A stretch of DNA of 64,000 nucleotides from the NCBI RefSeq assembly GCF_023159225.1, contig NC_063174.1:40435691-40499690 (forward strand). The letters run 5' to 3'. Origin of the DNA: Perognathus longimembris pacificus (Eukaryota > Chordata > Mammalia > Rodentia > Heteromyidae). Position numbers and translations under genes: made by a program. The notes beneath the pieces were generated by a model. The model ran no database searches, had not been told where the DNA came from, and saw only the letters and a list, made by a program, of their open reading frames with translations. Positions 54,999 to 64,000 of this stretch are shown piece by piece (positions within the stretch are counted from its first letter, which is position 1; each line of letters begins with the position of its first letter).

Positions 54999-55920
54999 AC
55001 AGACTTTTTGGGTGTCTATCCATACTTAAGGCCCTTTGCATCAGGTTAGACCTCCAGGTGGTTGGAACAAGCCTCAATCAGCAGAAGCAATGTCATAGAC
55101 AAACATTTTCTTTATTTGTGGGTTACCAGACTCAATACACAGATCTTGTTTTGTGTGAAGATAATTTCTTGTGTTTTTTTGTTGTTGTTCTATTTAGTAT
55201 TTGATTACTGAGTTAAAGTGAACCTTAAAAGAGTTGTTTTAAAAATATTTTTATTTAAAACCTTTTAACCACTTTCTAACTTTTATAACTACCTTATAAC
55301 CGTGGTTAAATCAGGCTGGTTAAATGTGTAAGTATTGTTTCACAATGATGTGTCATCCCATTTTAGATAGGAAGTTTTAAACCTTTGACATATTTGGCGG
55401 GCTTTCTCTGGATCAAAGTTCTAAATTAAGACTTTTGGACTGTGAGACTTTCCACTTGGGCCCTTTGACATCCTCAAATTTCTCAGATTGTACAGATAAT
55501 AAGAAGGTAATCAGGCCTACTGATTATGGGTATTATGGAAAACATTGTGAAATAATAAAATGCTGCTCAATTTTCTTTATGGTATATTTATATGAATATG
55601 GTATTAATGTGAATGTTCTAAAGATGATAAGATTCATAGAAGTCTTAGGGTCACTGTGAGTTATGAACAGCTTAATCATGGCATGAACAACGAAAATAAC
55701 TGAACTTCCTTGTCAGTTGCTTAACTACAATCAAAATTTAAACTAAGACTTTTATTATCTAGTTTTGATTCTTTTCTGAAAACATTTGCAACCAGGCTTA
55801 TGGGGAAGACTCTAACAATACTCTTGAGCATAGTTTTCTAATAGTTTTAAGAATAATGGATGAAATAAAAACTCACAAAGCTCTAATGGACTAATTGATG
55901 GAGTTCTAAAATTGCTTAAT
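54999..55920. other. AT-rich intergenic, no recognised feature
   Basis: Could hold old LTR or LINE sequence, but nothing I can name. Confidence 0.35.
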
Positions 55921-55923
55921 GGA

Positions 55924-56123
55924 GGGGCTGGGGATATGGCCTAGTGGCAAGAGTGCTTGCCTCATATACATGTAAGCCCTGGGTTCGATTCCCCCGCATC
56001 ACATATATAGAAAATGGCCAGAAGTGGCACTGTGGCTCAAGTGGCAGAGGGCTAGCCTTGAGCAAAAAGAAGCCAGGGAGAGTGCTCAGGTCCTGAGTCC
56101 AAGGCCCAGGACTGGCAAAAGAA
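55924..56123 (+). mobile_element. IDL-Geo SINE
   Basis: Full-length, TSD ttgcttaatgga on both sides. Confidence 0.93.
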
Positions 56124-56149
56124 AGTTGCTTAATGGATATCAAACTGGG

Positions 56150-56480
56150 CCATGTGCAGTGACCCCAGCTAGGGTAAGAGGCAAAAATTGGGAGGATCGT
56201 GGCTCAAGGACAATCCAGGCAAAAAGTCAGTGAGATCTCATCTCAACAAATAAGTTGAGTGTGGTAGTATAAACCTGAAAAGTCAAGCCTTGGGGGAGGC
56301 ATTAGGCATTAGACCAATCCTTGCCAAAATGTGAAACCCTCTTCCAAAAATAACTAAAGTAAGAAAGGACTGGGGGTGTGGCTTAAATAGTAGAGACCCT
56401 GTCTAGCAAAGCACAGGGTCCTGTTCTCAAATGGCAGAGTGCAGTACTATAAAAAACAAACAAACAAACAACAAAAAAAA
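56150..56480 (+). mobile_element. Old B1-like and B1+ID SINE fragments
   Basis: gaggatcgtggctcaaggac, gagatctcatctcaac, then gactgggggtgtggcttaaa and a (CAAA)-rich tail. Confidence 0.5.
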
Positions 56481-56484
56481 AAAC

Positions 56485-57085
56485 TAACAGAACAAAAATT
56501 ACACAGTCTGAATTAGCTGATAATACTTAGAGTTCATTACATCTCTTAGGAGTTTATGGACTCGTAAAGGTTTTTGTTTTCTAGACCTAAGGAAACTTCC
56601 TAAGTAATCTATAGCTATAGGAGTTTTACAAGATATACTTTTGTAAGCAAGAATGGAAACACTACTTGGTTCCTCCAAACTCCTACTCAGGAGTATTTTT
56701 TATTGATTTTTATAGTTGCAATATTGTTGTTTGCATATGTTCAGTAGGGATGTGTTCTCTTTATGGTAGGAGACAATTAGAAGCATCAGCGTATTTGGAA
56801 ATAGGTACCACCATCTTAATCTTTTAGTCACTCCACAGAAGAGAGGCAACAAGACACCTTTCATCTGTTTCATGACATCTGTTTTGTTACTGCCTTTTTC
56901 TTCCTAGTCAGATTTCCATCTTGTGCTGAACTTGCTGCTTTTTGTTCATACTGAAAAATGACATTCTACAGAAACTCCTAAAAAATAATGCTGGCCCAGA
57001 GCTTTGAGCTGATAGCTATCACCTGCCAAACACATAAAGTTGAATTTAGCAATGGAATATGGATAAATTTAGTCTCAGAAGCTCA
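56485..57085. other. AT-rich intergenic, no recognised feature
   Basis: Nothing gene-like seen. Confidence 0.4.
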
Positions 57086-57094
57086 CTTACATCT

Positions 57095-57288
57095 CCCTTT
57101 TTTTTTTTTTTGCCAGTCCTGAGGCTTGAACTCAGGGCCTGAGCACTGTCCCTGGCTTCTTTTTGCTCAAGGCTAGCACTTAAGCCACAGCGCCACTTCT
57201 GGCCATTTTCTATATATGTGGTGCTGAGGAATTGAACCCTTCATGTATATGAGGCAAGCACTCTACCACTAAGCCACATTCCCAGCCC
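57095..57288 (-). mobile_element. IDL-Geo SINE
   Basis: Reverse copy, gccagtcctgaggcttgaac to ccacattcccagccccc, with small deletions in each half. Confidence 0.9.
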
Positions 57289-58696
57289 CCTTCTCCTTCT
57301 TATCTGCTCAAACATTGCTGTGTAAGTTTTGACACTAACTCCTGGCCATCAATCATGTCCCCCTGGGAGCAAGCAGGACACGTCCATCCTGGCAATGAGG
57401 AATGATCAAACCCCAACTCCAGGATGGTTGAAGGGCAGAGATGGCTTCAGAGAAATTATCTTATTCAGGTGAGAAAATGTGGAAGTTGTCAAATCCGAGT
57501 GGTTTATGTGGATTTTGACAAAATGAAATTTATATACATATAAATCTAGGGATGATGAAGGGTTCTCACATACAATATTTAGATACTATCACAAAGACTG
57601 CCCAAAACACAATCTTGCACAAAGCCTGCTGCAACCTTACACAAAATACTACAACAGATAATATCTGCAAGAATATCTACTTGTCCATTGAATTTTGACT
57701 GGCTCCATCTTTTCTCTTAGTCCACGAGGCTAATGATTATTGCTTCAAAATATCATACACAGCAAGTAGGAGAGACACTTGACAAATGGGATTACATAAA
57801 ACTAAAATATTTCTGCATAGCGAAGGACATAATTACAAAACTGGAAAGGCAGCCAAAAGACTGGGAAGAGTTCTTTACCAGCTATACACATGACAAAGGC
57901 CTAATATCCACAATATATAAGGAGCTCAAGAAATTAACTCTCCCCTAAAGTGAATAAACCAATCAATAAGTGGACAAAGGAACTAAACAGAGACTTCTCA
58001 GAAGAAGTAAGAGTGGCCAATAAACACACAATAAAATGCTCAACATCTCTGGCTATAAAGAAAATGCAAATCCAAACAACATTGAGATTCCATCTCATCC
58101 CAGTTGACTGACCAAATTTGTGAATTCTAACAATAACAAATGCTGGCAGGGATGTGGGGGGAGATGAACCCTATTGCACTGTTGGTAGGAATGTAAACTA
58201 GTACAACCATTCTGGAGGGCAGTTTGAAGGTTCCTCAAAGAAACTAAACATAGATCTTTCCTGTGATCCAGCCATATCAATCCTGGGCATCCATCCAGAA
58301 CATTATAAGTCAGCATATGGTAAAGACATTTGCATATATCCATGTTCATTGCTGCACCATTCACAATAGCCAAGTTATGGAAACAGCCCATATGCCCTAC
58401 AATAGATGAGTGGATCAAAAAACTGTGGTACACATACACAATGGAATTTTACTCATCCCTTAAAATGAATAAAATTATGTCATTTGCTGTGAAATGGAAG
58501 GACCTAGAATAATAACTCATGTTAAGTGAGGTAAGCCAAGCTCAGGGGACAAGCTGTGCACATTTTCTCCCATATGTGGAACCCATATGTAAAACACAAC
58601 TGGACATAATAACTTATACAGAGTCCTATGTACATATACACAAACAGACTAAAGGAGGATATATGAAGGAGAGGAATTCAAGGGTATAACTTTTCT

Positions 58697-58698
<2 letters not shown>

Positions 58699-58741
<43 letters not shown>
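58699..58741. repeat. (AT)n microsatellite
   Basis: About 21 AT units forming the tail of the nested SINE. Confidence 0.95.
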
Positions 58742-58748
<7 letters not shown>

Positions 58749-58956
58749 TATTTATTTTTTTGGCCAGTCCTGGGCCTTGGACTCAGGGCCTGAGCACTGT
58801 CCCTGGCTTCTTTTTTGCTCAAGGCTAGCACTCTGCCACTTGAGCCACAGCGCCACTTCTGGCCATTTTCTGTATATGTGGTGCTGGGGAATTGAACCCA
58901 AGGCCTCATGTATACAAGGCAAGCACTCTTGCCACTAGGCCTTATCCCCAGCCCCT
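58742..58956 (-). mobile_element. IDL-Geo SINE nested in LINE-1
   Basis: Reverse copy with the TSD ttttctggatat before the AT-run and after the element. Confidence 0.94.
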
Positions 58957-59889
58957 TTTCTGGATATTTAAAGTACTATTTCTACAGGTTTAGGCTAGTC
59001 ATAGCAGAGGATCACAAGAGCCATATAGCTCCCAATAGCTATGCCCTTAGGAACACATAAGATGATGTTAAGTGAAATGAACTCCATGTTATGGAAACGA
59101 GTGTTATATCACTGTTGTAATTAATTTCAACATGCCATGAGAAACCATAGCTTTTTTGTTGTTGTTGATGATGATCCTCTTGTATCCCCTTCCTGTGATT
59201 GTCCTGGCGCTATCACTCTATCTCATCTGAGTACCCTGGATACTGTATATACTGGTATTAGAACTAGGGAAGGGAAAGGGAATATCAAAATCAAGAGACA
59301 AAGGATAAGAAAACAAACAACTCCAAAAGCAATACTTGTAAAACCATTTGGTGTAAACCAACTGAACAACTCATGGGGGGAGAGGGAAAGGGAAAGAGAG
59401 GAGGGGAAAATGAGGGAGGAGGTAACAAATTGTACAAGAAATGTATCCACTGACTTACGTATGAAACTGTAACCCTCTGTACATCACTTTGACAATAAAG
59501 TAATTATTCAGAAAAAAGTACTATTTCCCAAAACAAATTCCAAGAAATGGAAACATGATCTTTTAATTTTGTTGTTCTTCCTTTTCTTTTCTCTTTTTTG
59601 GGGGGTGAGCAAAGGAGGGCACCGGAATGAAGGAAAAAAGAATGAGAAAGTATAGTCATTGTATTCCATGTATATATGTCTAAAAATGAACTATGTCACT
59701 TGTGGGTAGGAATAGGATAAGAAAATAGGGGAAATGAAGGAAAGTAAAGAAAGGGTGAAAATGCCCAATAAGCATTGTACTCATAGCCTGACTTATGAAA
59801 TTGTAACCCCTTATATAACTCCTTAAAAATAACAACAAAAATGAAAAAACTTACATAACCCCTTTATTTTCCCTTAAAAACTTCTCTTT

Positions 59890-60075
59890 GTAGCTGAGTG
59901 CTGGTGGCTTATGTCTGTAATTCTAGCTACTCAGGAGGCCAAGATCTGAGGATCACAGTTCAAAGCCTTCCTAGGCAAGAAAGTCTGTGAGACTCTTCAA
60001 TTAAGCACACACACACACAAAAAAAGCTGGAAGTGAAGCTGTGGTTCAAGTGGTAGTGTACTAGCCTTGAGCTCA
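59890..60075 (+). mobile_element. B1-like/Geo composite SINE, truncated
   Basis: Head gctgagtgctggtggcttat, linker gagactcttcaattaagc and a Geo-like part ending gccttgagctcagg. Confidence 0.75.
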
Positions 60076-60571
60076 GGTGGGTCGTGACAAGGGAGCAGGC
60101 TGTAGATAAATCCTTCTGGGTTTACCTTTCCTAGGAATGTGGGCTTGCAAGTCACCTTGAATTTCTTTACAATGCTTCTCAACATTTCCACTATTAAGGG
60201 AAAACATGGAATGCTGAGAAAGTACTGGAAATATTGAAGTATACTGTTTTTGATGAAAGGATTCTAGGATAAGTCAGAACAGATTGACCAATATGAATCT
60301 GGAGAGAGTTTTAAAGCTATCTCCTTGAATGTGACAATACAAGGTCCAGATGCTCTATTTCTATATTTGATTGGCATGATTATTTTCATAATCCTAATTA
60401 GGAGGTGTTTGGAGAACAACAGCACAAGTGATTTCATTTCAATAAACACATAGAAATTTATATTCCTAGCATCCCAAATATTTAAGTCCTCCCCTTCTAT
60501 ATACTTAAGAGCAAAACTCTTACAGAAAATGAAGAGTGTTAGGAGTGAAGAGTCAGAGATAATCAGCAAAT

Positions 60572-60572
<1 letters not shown>

Positions 60573-60614
<42 letters not shown>
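60573..60614. repeat. (TG)n microsatellite
   Basis: About 21 TG units at the tail of the reverse SINE that follows. Confidence 0.95.
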
Positions 60615-60616
<2 letters not shown>

Positions 60617-61080
60617 GGTCTTGGGGCTTGAACTCAGGGCCTGAGCATTGTCCCTAAGCTTTTTTGTTGTTGTTGAAGATTGGCACTCTACCACTTGAAC
60701 CACAGCTCCACTTCTTCTTTCTTTCTTTTTTTTTTGCCAGTCCAGGGGCTTGGACTCCTGGACAGGGGCTTGGACGTAGGGTCTGAGCCCTGTCCCTGGC
60801 TTCTTTTTGCTTAAGGCCAGCACTCTGCCACTTGGGCCACAGTGCCACTTCTGGCCATTTTCTGTATAGGTGGTGCTGGGGAATTGAACCCAGGGCTTCA
60901 TGTATATGAGGCAAGCACTCTTGCCACTAGGCCATATTCCCAGCCCCCTACAGCTCCACTTCTGACTTCCCTTTTTTGGCAGATAACTGGAGGTAAGAGT
61001 CTCACAGACTTTCCTTCCCTGGCTAGCTTTGAACCATGACCCTCAACCCATGGCCTCCTGAGCAGCTAGGACTGCACCAC
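60615..61080 (-). mobile_element. B1-like/Geo SINE split by an IDL-Geo SINE
   Basis: Host parts at 60615-60712 and 60950-61080. The nested reverse IDL-Geo at 60728-60946 has a short internal duplication (ggggcttggac). The TSD includes cagctccacttct. Confidence 0.85.
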
Positions 61081-61104
61081 GAGAGACGATACAAATACTG
61101 TATT

Positions 61105-61930
61105 TTTGTAAGCCAACATTACATTCTGTTTATATAATAGCTACGTGGCCAAGCCTACAATCATGCCTATTGATTGTCCAACAAAATTATTAAAGGAATC
61201 CATGTTCTGGAAAGATTTTATCTCAAATTTCTCTCCGCTGTAACTAGGGAAAAGGTCTTGGCAAGTAATCAAGTAGGTGAATTCTAGAACAAGGTCCTTG
61301 GAAGTAAGCCAAGAGAGGGCTCATCAGGATATTGCTGAGTCTTGTGCCCAGTCAGTGCTGTCTTCCATATGATTGTCCTGAATGTAGGGAACCTTCTGGT
61401 ATGGTTGGATCTTAACTGTCCCCCCAAAGGCCTAGTGCTTAAAGCTCAGTTTCCAGGCAGTGAAGCCTAATGGAAAGAAGTGAGGCATGGGGTAACCCTG
61501 AAAGAGGCATTTGGACCTCTTCCCTTCTTTTCTCTTATACTTCTAACTGCTATGAGGTGAGCAGCTCAACTTGGCCACAGGCTCCCTGCCATCATGATGA
61601 TGTCTTGTTACAAACACAAAGCAATGGGGCAAATCAACCATGGATTGAAATCTCTGAAACTGGGAGCCAAAAGAAATCTTTTCTGCTTATAAACTGATAG
61701 TCTTATGTATTTTTGTCACAGCAATGGAAAGCTGACTAACATGTTCTCTTAAAGACTAAAGACAAGGCCCCTCACAAGGAGAGACAAGTAGTGACTTATC
61801 ACAATGTCAGTCCCTTCTGGAGAAACTATAAGCCTCCCTTAGTCCAGAGGCTTATAGGCTTTTTAGACACAAGATCATAGATAGTATAATATCTAGAAAC
61901 TTCCATCCAAAAGAACTGAGCACTTGAGGG
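61105..61930 (+). repeat. Ancient Acot-flank paralogous segment (leader part), unit E
   Basis: 61105-61395 and 61745-61930 align with 19540-20030 and 33738-34260. The middle is an inserted LTR at about 61396-61742. It marks the start of a further Acot unit. Confidence 0.65.
61396..61742 (+). mobile_element. MaLR-type LTR
   Basis: Ends atctctgaaactgggagcca ... gtcacagcaatggaaagctg actaaca, the familiar 3' end of rodent MaLR-like LTRs. Absent from the paralogous segments, so inserted after the unit duplicated. Confidence 0.6.
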
Positions 61931-62476
61931 ATATATAGAAATTAGGATCTGAAGGAGACAGGTTACATTTACCCTACAAGTGGCACACAGATCATCCAGA
62001 TCCTCTCTGATAGTCTTATCATTCCTGCCTGTTATCTAATCTTTTTACTTTGTAATCATTTTTCACCTACTTGCAAAACAAAAACATCCTTCATAAAGCC
62101 TTCCCTAATGTTTACATAGAACTAACATTGAAATCAGGAAATTACCCTTGGTACAATACTCTTATTAATGAGAGTATCACTGATGATGCTATTCTATTGT
62201 GTAGTACACTGACTACACAAAATGGAATCCAGTGGCCTTTTCTTGCCTTACCTATACTACATGTGCATCATACAACTATGTCCAAGGTCATGAATGCAAT
62301 CATGACACTAAAGCACCAAGGGGTTTGTTGCACCTCCCACCTCTTTCTTTTACTCTGGGCCTATGAGAAAGGAAGATCCATTTCAGATGTTCAACTAAGA
62401 TATATACATATATATCTCCAATCCAATGTTCTGAGTCAGCAAAGGATTTCATCTATTGAAGTCATAACCTCTAATT

Positions 62477-63290
62477 AAGGGCACAGAAACTTATGGTTTG
62501 GTTCCATTCTGGGCACAGTATGCTTCTTCTCTATCTGGGTCATCATCAAGACACTGAACAAACCCTGGAATTGTACGGAGCCACCCTCCTCTCATAAGCA
62601 CCAAGAATTTTCTATGGTAGTTGGTGATTCCAGGCTTTCCAGACTGTGGACAGCCCTGTGACCTGGCCTGCGCTGCACCTGCTTCTTCTATGCAATGTAT
62701 AGGTCCAGATCTCCTCCACGAAGGTGTTCTGAATGGCTGTGCCCAGGCCCCTTTCCCAGATGCTTTTCCCTTATGTGTCACTGAGCCATTTCTGAGGGTC
62801 TCATAGCAACCTGGGCATCGGGGATGGGGAAGAAGGGCTGTCTGTACAATTTCTGAACTTTGCCTGTACTTCCCAATTTTTGTGCTGGGGGCTACAGTAG
62901 GCCAAGTGAGTTCTTTATGAGCTGTGTTTCCTAGACTGGGCCCTAGCCTATAATACTCGAAATAACAAGTATTTCAAATAATAGCCATACTTCCTTCCTT
63001 AGGTCAAATCAGGGAAAGGTCACTGAATTCTCACACCTAGGGCCTAATACAAGAGCTTTTGTTTGTTTTGCTTCATTTTCTTGTGGTGCTGAGGATCTAT
63101 CCCAGGACTTCATATATGTTATGTAAGCAGATCCTACCACTGAGCTGTAACTCCCTAGTCGGATAACTTTTTAAAAAGAAAAGGTATTGGGCTTCCAATT
63201 GCCACAAGCCTTCCACATGCCCTTCTCCCTTTTCCATTGTGCTCTAGGTACAGAGAGCCTGAGCTGTGTGGTTAACTTTAGCCTATGAGA
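62477..63290 (+). repeat. Ancient Acot-flank paralogous segment, unit E
   Basis: Aligns with 34362-35100 and with the two parts of 3137-4760 (gggcacagaaacttatggtt, tgtgtcactgagccatttct, gggaaaggtcactgaa). In units A and C the same segment lies 1.3-1.7 kb of non-SINE sequence before an Acot exon 1. Confidence 0.75.
63075..63160 (-). mobile_element. ID-like SINE fragment
   Basis: Reverse orientation: gtggtgctgaggatctatcc and cctaccactgagctgtaact. Confidence 0.55.
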
Positions 63291-63699
63291 GGCAATGACA
63301 ATACATTGCAGAACAAGAGGAGAATGAAATCAAGGTATTGTCTCTTCCTCAATTACACATCATCATCACAGGCTGCCTGTAGCTCTTTCATCATCATAAG
63401 GCCTACAGTCTTTCTAGACAGCCCATGCTCCTATCCCTTGGGGACCTGCATTAGGTCTTTTTTTTTTTTTAAGTAAAACAAGAAAGCTGTTGTCCAAGCT
63501 TTTGTAGATAGTCCCTTTGCATAACACTTCATAAATGACAAAAGTTTCAGGCAACTTGATTTTCCTTGACCTACCTGTGACTGATCAAAACCAAAATAGA
63601 ACTGTCAGTGACCAGATTTTCCAGTTGGGAAACAATCCCCTCTTTCCTTGGGTACTGATGCCACAGGAGTGTTAGTGCAGTGTTTTTAGGTGTTAGCTA

Positions 63700-63810
63700 T
63701 GTGCAAACCTTTTGAGAAATGGAAACTACATTCAGAGAACACATAGCTGGTTAAACACTGAAGTTACCAAGGAGCAGAATCAGACCTCAGCCCCGATGGT
63801 CTGACTGTGT
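63700..63810 (+). repeat. Proximal Acot-flank paralogy, unit E
   Basis: aaggagcagaatcagacctc and gatggtctgactgtg align with aaggagcaaagtcacactag and gagggtctgacggca at 5570-5608, about 450 bp of non-SINE sequence before copy A exon 1. Confidence 0.55.
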
Positions 63811-64000
63811 TGTGCCCAAGTCCTAGAAGACCACCAAGAAGACCACCGAGAGCCAGACGTTCCGAAATGCAAAAGCAAGGCTTTATTTAGGCAAGCTGCA
63901 GCCGGGACCTCGTCCTACCCACCGTCGCAGCAGAGGTTAGGAGGAAGGCCAAGAGAAGAGTTTTACATGGGTATTTAAAGAGAAAAAAACCCACAAAGTT
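63811..64000 (-). mobile_element. Endogenous retrovirus LTR, partial at window edge
   Basis: On the minus strand the block contains aataaagccttgcttttg and then ctcggtggtcttcttggtgg, the layout of an R/U5 region of class I (gammaretrovirus-like) LTRs, ending near TG/CA. The window cuts it off, so solo or proviral status is unknown. Confidence 0.6.

Larger units (their letters stand above)
57721..59514 (+). mobile_element. LINE-1 3' end (ORF2 C-terminus and 3' UTR), interrupted
   Basis: Translation at 57733-57948 gives KLERQPKDWEEFF, HDKGLISTIYKELKK; 58330-58512 gives AAPFTIAKLWKQP and DEWIKKLWYTYTMEF, the C-terminal end of L1 ORF2 reverse transcriptase protein. Frameshifts and stops break it and the 5' part is absent. 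A microsatellite and a SINE interrupt it at 58699-58956. Sequence to 59514 ends gtacatcactttgacaataa and a short A-run like an L1 3' UTR. A repeat of aaagtactattt at 58970 and 59515 allows that 58980-59514 is a second, separately inserted L1 tail. Confidence 0.85.

Noticed and set aside
62071..62478. 135-codon ORF on the plus strand
   Set aside because: It overlaps the junction of the ancient flank unit and AT-rich sequence, with no recognisable domain and no counterpart open in the paralogous units.
1..64000. CRISPR arrays, operons, plasmid or phage genes
   Set aside because: No spaced direct repeats of that kind and no dense collinear ORFs. The repeats are SINEs and microsatellites, and the genes have introns.

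Overview
This is a nuclear genomic window from a mammal, almost certainly a rodent of the superfamily Geomyoidea (pocket gophers, kangaroo rats, pocket mice). The evidence is dozens of copies of a two-part SINE: a tRNA-Ala/ID-like left half with a visible B box (ggttcgattcc) fused to a right half of about 100 bp found in no common rodent SINE. That matches the published description of IDL-Geo, a SINE said to be restricted to Geomyoidea. Most copies are flanked by clear target-site duplications (TSDs). Genes are split by GT-AG introns, start in CpG-rich first exons and are separated by SINE, LTR and LINE-1 debris. There is no prokaryotic gene organisation.

The window is a tandem cluster of type-I acyl-CoA thioesterase (Acot) genes, all on the + strand. 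(1) 6237-10195: intact three-exon Acot1-like gene, copy A, 421 aa. (2) 26598-30567: a second intact Acot1-like gene, copy B, differing from A at three residues. (3) 36672-38711: an Acot pseudogene, C, with a truncated exon 1, no exon 2 and a deleted, frameshifted exon 3. (4) 45076-49311: an intact Acot4-like gene, D, 430 aa, ending in the peroxisomal-type tripeptide CKL. Sequence at 61.1-63.8 kb is an ancient paralogue of the flank upstream of A, B and C, which predicts a further Acot first exon shortly beyond the right edge of the window.

How the genes work together: all intact copies keep the Ser-Asp-His triad of the BAAT/ACOT alpha/beta-hydrolase family, which hydrolyses acyl-CoA to free fatty acid and CoA. 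A and B have no mitochondrial leader or PTS1 and look cytosolic. D carries a PTS1-like end and should act in peroxisomes. The cluster thus looks like the usual mammalian expansion in which tandem copies serve different compartments.

The most notable structure is evolutionary. Positions 1-10192 and 20362-30564 are near-identical. The match is essentially perfect for the first 7.2 kb, carries a few dozen differences over the next 3 kb, and stops abruptly at the stop codon, after which the 3' flanks are only distantly related. Separately, exon 1 of A, B, C and D is nearly identical down to synonymous sites, even though exons 2 and 3 of Acot1 and Acot4 are strongly diverged and C is dead. This points to exon-1-restricted gene conversion across the whole array.

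I found no RNA gene, CRISPR array or non-Acot protein gene. Everything else I can recognise is repeats: IDL-Geo SINEs, a second composite SINE family with a 7SL/B1-like head and a Geo-like tail, older B1+ID composites, solo LTRs, LINE-1 pieces and microsatellites. I saw no previously undescribed molecular system. The gene-conversion pattern is the best candidate for a second look.
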